Shown piece by piece: positions 58,992-64,000 of a stretch of DNA of 64,000 nt (position 1 is the first letter of the stretch; every line of letters starts with the position of its first letter). The notes below the pieces were generated by a model. It made no database searches. It was not told the origin of the DNA and saw only the letters and a list, made by a program, of their open reading frames with translations. The stretch covers positions 11,571,205 through 11,635,204 of the forward strand of contig NC_083345.1 of assembly GCF_019175385.1 (NCBI RefSeq), given 5' to 3'. The position numbers and the translations under genes are program-made. The DNA is from Lycium barbarum. Its lineage: Eukaryota; Streptophyta; Magnoliopsida; Solanales; Solanaceae.

Positions 58992-60358
58992 GGTGTGTTC
59001 GGTATGGAGCAAAATATTTTTCCATTTTTCATATTCGTTTGGTCAAAAATTTTAAAAAATATTTTCTTTAGGAAATAAGTTCCTCAAAAATAGGAAAAAT
59101 GACTTCCCTAGTAAAAGTAGAGAAAACAAGTCCACAAGTGCATTCATCCAACCCTCCAACCACTCCTAACACCCCCACCCCCACCCTCACCCCACCCCCA
59201 CGCCCACCCCCACCACCCACCCAAAAAAAATTAATTTTGTTTCAAAAAAAAGATTTGATTTTTTTTTTGATTTTTTGCACCACCCACCCCTACCCCCAAC
59301 TACCAAACCCCAACCACTTCTGTAATCATGCACCACCCACCCCTACCCCCAACTACCAAACCCCAACCACTTCTGCAATCATGCACCACCCACCCCTACC
59401 CCCAACTACCCACACCCCAACCACTCGCACAACTCATGCACTACTTCCCGCACGCCGCACCCCACCCTCCCGCCCCACCTTCACCCCCCTCACCTAAATT
59501 TGTTTTTTTTTTAAAATTCTTTTGGGTTTCTACACCACCACATCCGTCCCCTACCCCCCACTCAACTCACCCCCAACCACTCCGCCCAGCACCCTACCCC
59601 CAACCTTCCCCCCTATTTTTTTTCCTTTTTCTTAAAAAAGTTTTAAAAGTTTTTTTAAATTTTTCTTCACCCCACCTACCCCCACGACCACCCCTCTTGA
59701 CACCCCACTACCCCCTCCAATTTTTTTTTTTTTTTTTTTTTAAGTTTTGAAAAGTTTTCTTTTTTGATTCTCTACACCCAGCCCCTACCCCCTCCTGAAT
59801 TTTCTACTTCCTATTTAATTTTACCTTTATTAAAAAATTATAAAAATTGAAAGTTTGCGTGGTTATTAGAGGGGGTGGTGGGGTCGTAGGGGTAGGTGGT
59901 GTAAAAATCCCAAAAAAGGAACTTTTAAAACTTTTTTTAAGAAGTTTTTTTTGGAGGGGTGGGGGGGGGGGGGTTGTGGTGGTGTAGAAAACCAAGAAAA
60001 TAAAATTTAAAACTTCAAAAAAAAAATTGAGGGGGTGGGTGGGTGGGGGTTGGTGTGGTATAGGTCCGTACGGGGGGGGGGGGGGGGAGGATGTGGTGGT
60101 TTAGACAATCTAGAAAATTTAAAACTTCAAAAAAAAAAAATGGGGGTGGTGTGGTGGTGTGGTATGGGGTGATGGGGTTGAGGTGGAGTTGTAGGGCTTA
60201 GGTAGGTATTTTTCTGAAAATATTTTCTACCAACCAAATGAACATGAGATAATAAGTAAGAAATTCACTTATTTTCTGCTATCCAAACGAACATGAGAAA
60301 ATAAGTAGAAATTCACTTATTTTTCAAGAAAACATTTTCCTCCATACCGAACACACCC
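58991..60358. repeat. Foldback element, C-rich left half and G-rich right half
   Basis: Ends GGGTGTGTTCGGTATGGAG and CTCCATACCGAACACACCC are perfect inverse copies. Between them the plus strand is extremely C-rich (about 59150-59780: CCCCACCC, CCCCAACCAC words) and then extremely G-rich (about 59865-60170). It includes 13 G at 59961-59973 and 16 G at 60072-60087. A 53-bp unit (CACCACCCACCCCTACCCCC) is repeated three times at 59278, 59331 and 59384. The proline-rich frames here are artefacts of composition. Confidence 0.85.
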
Positions 60359-60386
60359 TAGGTCATTGAGTTTTTCACGTATTAAG

Positions 60387-61003
60387 GAGCCGTTTGTACA
60401 TGATTTGAAATTATGAGATGAAATCACGTTTGGACATGATTTGAAATTATGAGATGAAATCACGTTTGGACATGCAATTTTGATTTCTTAAGTTGTATTT
60501 TTTCTTATGGACATAAAAACCTCAGGAGTTGTGAAAACCATAAAAACTTTTTAAATTCTTATACAATCTTACCAAATGAGCAAATCATAGTTCATAACAA
60601 AATTAATACGCTATTAGAAGACCTTTTTAAAAAATACATTATCAATTGATCAAATTTTAGTTCAATAAAATGAAAAATTGAACATGAGTTGTAATGTAAC
60701 TACTTTTTAATATAATCCTCTAACATAATTGGTAAGAGTAACTTTGTTGTAAATATACTACTAACTTGTAGATATTTTAATTTTGATATAAATGGTTGGT
60801 AAACATGATTGTTAAATATATCTAACAACTTATGGATCCTTTTTACAAAATGTAAACTTATAGGTCAACTTTTACATTTAGAAAATTTAAAATCATGATT
60901 TGAAATTCCAATTCATGTCTTTTTGGATGATTTGAGATTTCATCTCGTCGCATGTCCAAACGCTGATTTCATCTCATAAGATGAAATCTCGTGTCCAAAC
61001 ACC
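60387..61003. repeat. Foldback MITE of ATTTGAAATT / TGAAATCTCG type
   Basis: ACATGATTTGAAATTATGAG plus ATGAAATCACGTTTGGACAT near the left end occurs twice in tandem. Inverse words ATGTCCAAACGCTGATTTCA and TCTCATAAGATGAAATC close the right end. Confidence 0.7.
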
Positions 61004-61223
61004 TACTAAAATTAGCATTATAGTCCCAAGAGAAATTAGGTAATTTTGAGTGAAATTGGGGAATTGAGGTCGATTTGGAGAAATTCGTTAAATTTTAAGG
61101 GGTAATTCTATTAACTGTCATAAAGGCAGATGTATAAAAGCCCCAACTTATAACGGAAGACTAACTAGCTAATAAATGAAGGTAGAATTGTTTTTTTTAT
61201 CCTTTTCCTTATATATATTAAGG

Positions 61224-61519
61224 ACCCGTTTGGCCATAAGAATAATTCACTTCAGATTTTTTTTCACTTTTTTCAAAAATTAGTGTTTGGACATGAAAAT
61301 TCCAAATACAACTTCAAGTTGTATTTGGAATTTGAAAAACAAGAAAAACTTGCTTTTCAAGTTTTTCACTTTTTTTTGCAACCAAAACAAGTACATTTCA
61401 ACAACAACAACAAAAAAAATAAAATACTATTTTCAAAAGCTATGGCCAAACACAACTCCAACTCCAAAATTCCGAAAAAAGTGAAAAAGTTTTTGGTTTC
61501 TATGGCCAAACGCCTGCTT
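61224..61519. repeat. Foldback MITE with GTTTGGCCATA ends
   Basis: GACCCGTTTGGCCATAAG at the left and TTCTATGGCCAAACGCCTGC at the right are inverse. Internal TTCAAATACAACTTCAAGTTGTATTTGGAA is a near-perfect hairpin. Confidence 0.7.
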
Positions 61520-62262
61520 AGTTTCCTCCATTTCTTCTTGTTTGTCTTACTTTTTTTTTCCAGTCCATTTAAAAAATATTGCTTCTTTCCTTTTTTTTTG
61601 GCAACTCTTAATTCCAACTTTTCACGTGGCATATTTAAAACAACAAAATTAAAGGGTGCTTAGGTACATGCAACATATCTTTAGTTTAAGACCACAAGAT
61701 TCAAAAGTGTCCTTTACTTCTTAAATTTCGTGTCAAATCTAAACCAGACAAGCAATTAAAACAGAGGGAGTAGTTTTTATTTGTTCTGCATAAAATTCAA
61801 CACAATAAGTACGATGTTTGATTGTCATTTTATGATTCTACATAAATAAAACAAGTATGAATTATGAGTTAATTTATGTATCATTTTATGTGGGTAGAAG
61901 ATGGAATAATTAATACATGAATTAACTAATCCTGCATTACTAAGACTTACATAACTATAACCATCAATCAAAGAACTCTTTAGGTTGTTTGATTTGTGGA
62001 ACTAGAGATAATAATCCTGGACAGATTGTAGGATTATTTCATCTGGCGTTTGGATAATTTATTTTCTTTCATAATTAGTAATTTTGATATTCTTTATACC
62101 GTAATTGTAATATTATTTGTACCACACACTATATAGGATAACAATTCAAAAATTATTAATTCAAAGATAAGATATTAAAACGACAAAGATGTCCTTCTCC
62201 AATCCCAAAGAAAACTTAAATTTGGTATGACAAATTTTGTATACATCGGAAATATAGCTTTA
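61520..62262. other. Intergenic with a MITE end
   Basis: AAAACAGAGGGAGTA at about 61760 is a typical Stowaway-like right end; the left part (about 61675-61700) is only suggestive. No gene. Confidence 0.4.
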
Positions 62263-62528
62263 CACGTGGCATGAAGAAAGAAGGACACGTGGCAGATGGA
62301 ACCAAACGATGGTATGATTTAACCGGAGTAAGTAACTTTGAATGAGTCCGAATCAAGTATTACGGAGTAATTGATACGGGTCATTTATGAGCAACTAACG
62401 TTACGTAACCAGTCCGGCTTCGGAGCTGAACGTTACATTTCTGTATTAAAAGTAGCATTTATTGGTTATTATTGCCCATTATTAGGCTAGATTTACAGCT
62501 CAAAGCTGACGTTTATCAACTATAAAAG
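62263..62528 (+). promoter_or_regulatory. Promoter-like region with two ABRE/G-box sites and a TATA box
   Basis: CACGTGGC occurs at 62263-62270 and 62286-62293, the canonical abscisic-acid response element core. A TATA box TATAAAAGG follows at 62521. Downstream the first ATG (about 62649) meets a stop after three codons, though an open frame with KPIVPPKGNSTKDLL continues after it. This may be the 5' end of a stress-induced gene or its relic; the product was not recognised. Confidence 0.4.
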
Positions 62529-63233
62529 GAGCTTAAGCTCAGTGTAATAGGCATCTGAAAAATAATTCATCTTACACACAGTTATACAATTCCATTCTAA
62601 TTATAAGCAAAATTGTTCTCTTACTATTCTTTTTTGTCCGAGTTAATATGAGTTCCTGAAAGCCAATTGTTCCACCGAAAGGAAATTCAACAAAGGATCT
62701 TCTTCGCAGCTCAAACGACCCAGACTTACTTTATTATTTTCTTGTTTTATGTTTACTTGATTTCTTCACTAATTGCTTTTATCTGTTACCCACTAATAAC
62801 AAATCAGTTCATGTATCCTTTAAACCACTAATAAATTCAAATATACCTTTTTGGGGTAAACAACTGCTACTTTGAACCTTTTTTTCCCATTCATTGAAGA
62901 CCATTATTCATTATTTGATGAACATTGATAAGTTGGTATTTACCAACTTATATCTTTTTTAATCTTATATTTTTATCATGTTTGATAGAAAAAAAATAGT
63001 GCATTTACTACGGTTTACTTCCATTTTATAGGTTTATATGATTGAGAAGTGATCATGAAGAAATCAAGTGAAAAAACAAGTCAAAAAGAGGTCAAAGTGA
63101 TGAAAATGCGAAAAATGCAGACCTGGAAATATGAAATTTGAAGGTTGTTACTGTCACTTTTTATTGGGAAAAATTAGGAAACTAACAAATAAAGACATGG
63201 GGCAAATATCTTTCATCTTTGTCCATTCAATAC
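62529..63233. other. Downstream of the promoter-like region
   Basis: A short interrupted frame (62649 to about 62760) followed by AT-rich sequence. No protein family was recognised and no splice structure could be supported. Confidence 0.35.
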
Positions 63234-64000
63234 TGTCACGACCCGAACCATGGACTAGGCTAACACGACACTCGGTGCTTTGCTGCATGTGACCGAGCGA
63301 ACCACATGGTTTGTTCAGTCAACATAGGGCATGAGCTAATACGGAATATAATATAAAACATGGATAGTCTGAATAATCATAGAATCTCATAATAGTAATG
63401 AAAATACTTGTTTAAAACATGAAACAGCATTAGTCTGAATAAACATGATAATGCTGAGCCAAAATGGCTATTTGACACTGAATATCTGACATAACACAAC
63501 TGACTAGTCTATGAAATCTCTGACACGAGTTTGGCTGCCAAACTGTTTACCGGGACAAGGCCCTCGGCATATCTTAACGGTATAACTGAAATAAACATAA
63601 ATAAGGATAACACCCCAAATAGAACGGGGCTTATCAAAAGCTGATACGAGCATGTCCTAACGTGCTAATTCGTCATCCTGTAAATCTCCATCGTGAAATA
63701 CAGGCTCCCGGGCAAATAAAGGGGACGACAATACACTTGAATTGTACTAGTATATAAAACAACTGAATGAAATAAAGCATGGCACATGAAATAATAGAAC
63801 TGAAATTGGAACTGTAAGCTGAGCAAGAACATGAGCATATTTGACATGAGTATACATATAACATGAGTAAAACCTTTTTTAAGTGGGAGAGCCTTAATAT
63901 AACTGACATGTAACCACAACGTAAGTACGTGGTGTCTGATCTCTGTCCGACCAGCTAAGCCATCTTGTACCTTACTGGGGTACAAGACATAAACATGAAC
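63234..64000 (-). mobile_element. LTR of a retrotransposon (partial, runs off the right edge)
   Basis: It begins TGTCACGACCCGAACCATGG and continues with the CACTCGGTGC, GGGACAAGGCCCTCGGCAT words common in Solanaceae gypsy LTRs in inverse orientation. The distal end and any coding region lie beyond the window, so solo LTR and full element cannot be told apart. Confidence 0.65.

Noticed and set aside
59099..59750. Long proline- and threonine-rich open frames
   Set aside because: They arise from the C-rich half of a foldback element. The residues are simply what CCC/ACC triplets encode, with no start context or conservation.

Overview
This is a nuclear plant chromosome segment, almost certainly from the family Solanaceae. 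The genes are intron-rich plant genes set in AT-rich DNA, and the repeats are typical of that family: a tRNA-derived TS-type SINE with a perfect 17-base target duplication (44996-45183), two further SINE types, Stowaway-like MITEs, long foldback elements and a Mutator-like element. No rRNA, tRNA or CRISPR locus was seen.

Layout. The HDA19-type histone deacetylase gene leaves the left edge on the minus strand (first coding exon 469-996, long leader intron to about 2541). Head to head with it, a DNA polymerase delta subunit 4 (POLD4) gene runs on the plus strand in two exons 3.2 kb apart (5052-8647), its intron filled with MITEs. A complex tandem array of unknown identity lies at about 9950-12335. 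A potassium-channel beta subunit / aldo-keto reductase gene (KAB1 type) follows at 15914-19912; an (ATT)n microsatellite sits exactly where its first exon should end. A single-exon RING-H2 protein (20979-21746, minus), a PB1-domain Raf-like kinase (23974-28663, plus, 8 coding exons, 1110 aa), a peroxisomal 3-ketoacyl-CoA thiolase (35653-40180, plus, 14 exons, 464 aa) and a large RING-H2 ubiquitin ligase with SUMO-binding-like motifs (42690-47722, minus, 8 coding exons, 706 aa) complete the host genes. The genes have unrelated jobs (chromatin, replication, ion transport, signalling, beta-oxidation, ubiquitination) and do not form a pathway or cluster.

The right part is transposon territory. 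A complete Mutator-like element occupies 50001-58982, with terminal inverted repeats of about 460-540 bp and a perfect 9-base target duplication. It holds a decayed MuDR-type transposase on the minus strand and two related, unrecognised accessory reading frames on the plus strand, transcribed away from each other from a central spacer. A 2.9-kb solo LTR has inserted into that spacer. The element abuts a strand-asymmetric C-rich/G-rich foldback (58991-60358). Further MITEs, an orphan ABRE-containing promoter-like stretch (62263-62528) and the edge of another LTR (63234 onward) follow.

All exon boundaries were placed by eye from splice consensus, reading-frame phase and remembered family conservation; none has been tested against transcripts. 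The most unusual items are the two-armed Mutator-like element with its accessory frames, the poly-isoleucine stretch predicted in KAB1, and the 9950-12335 array.
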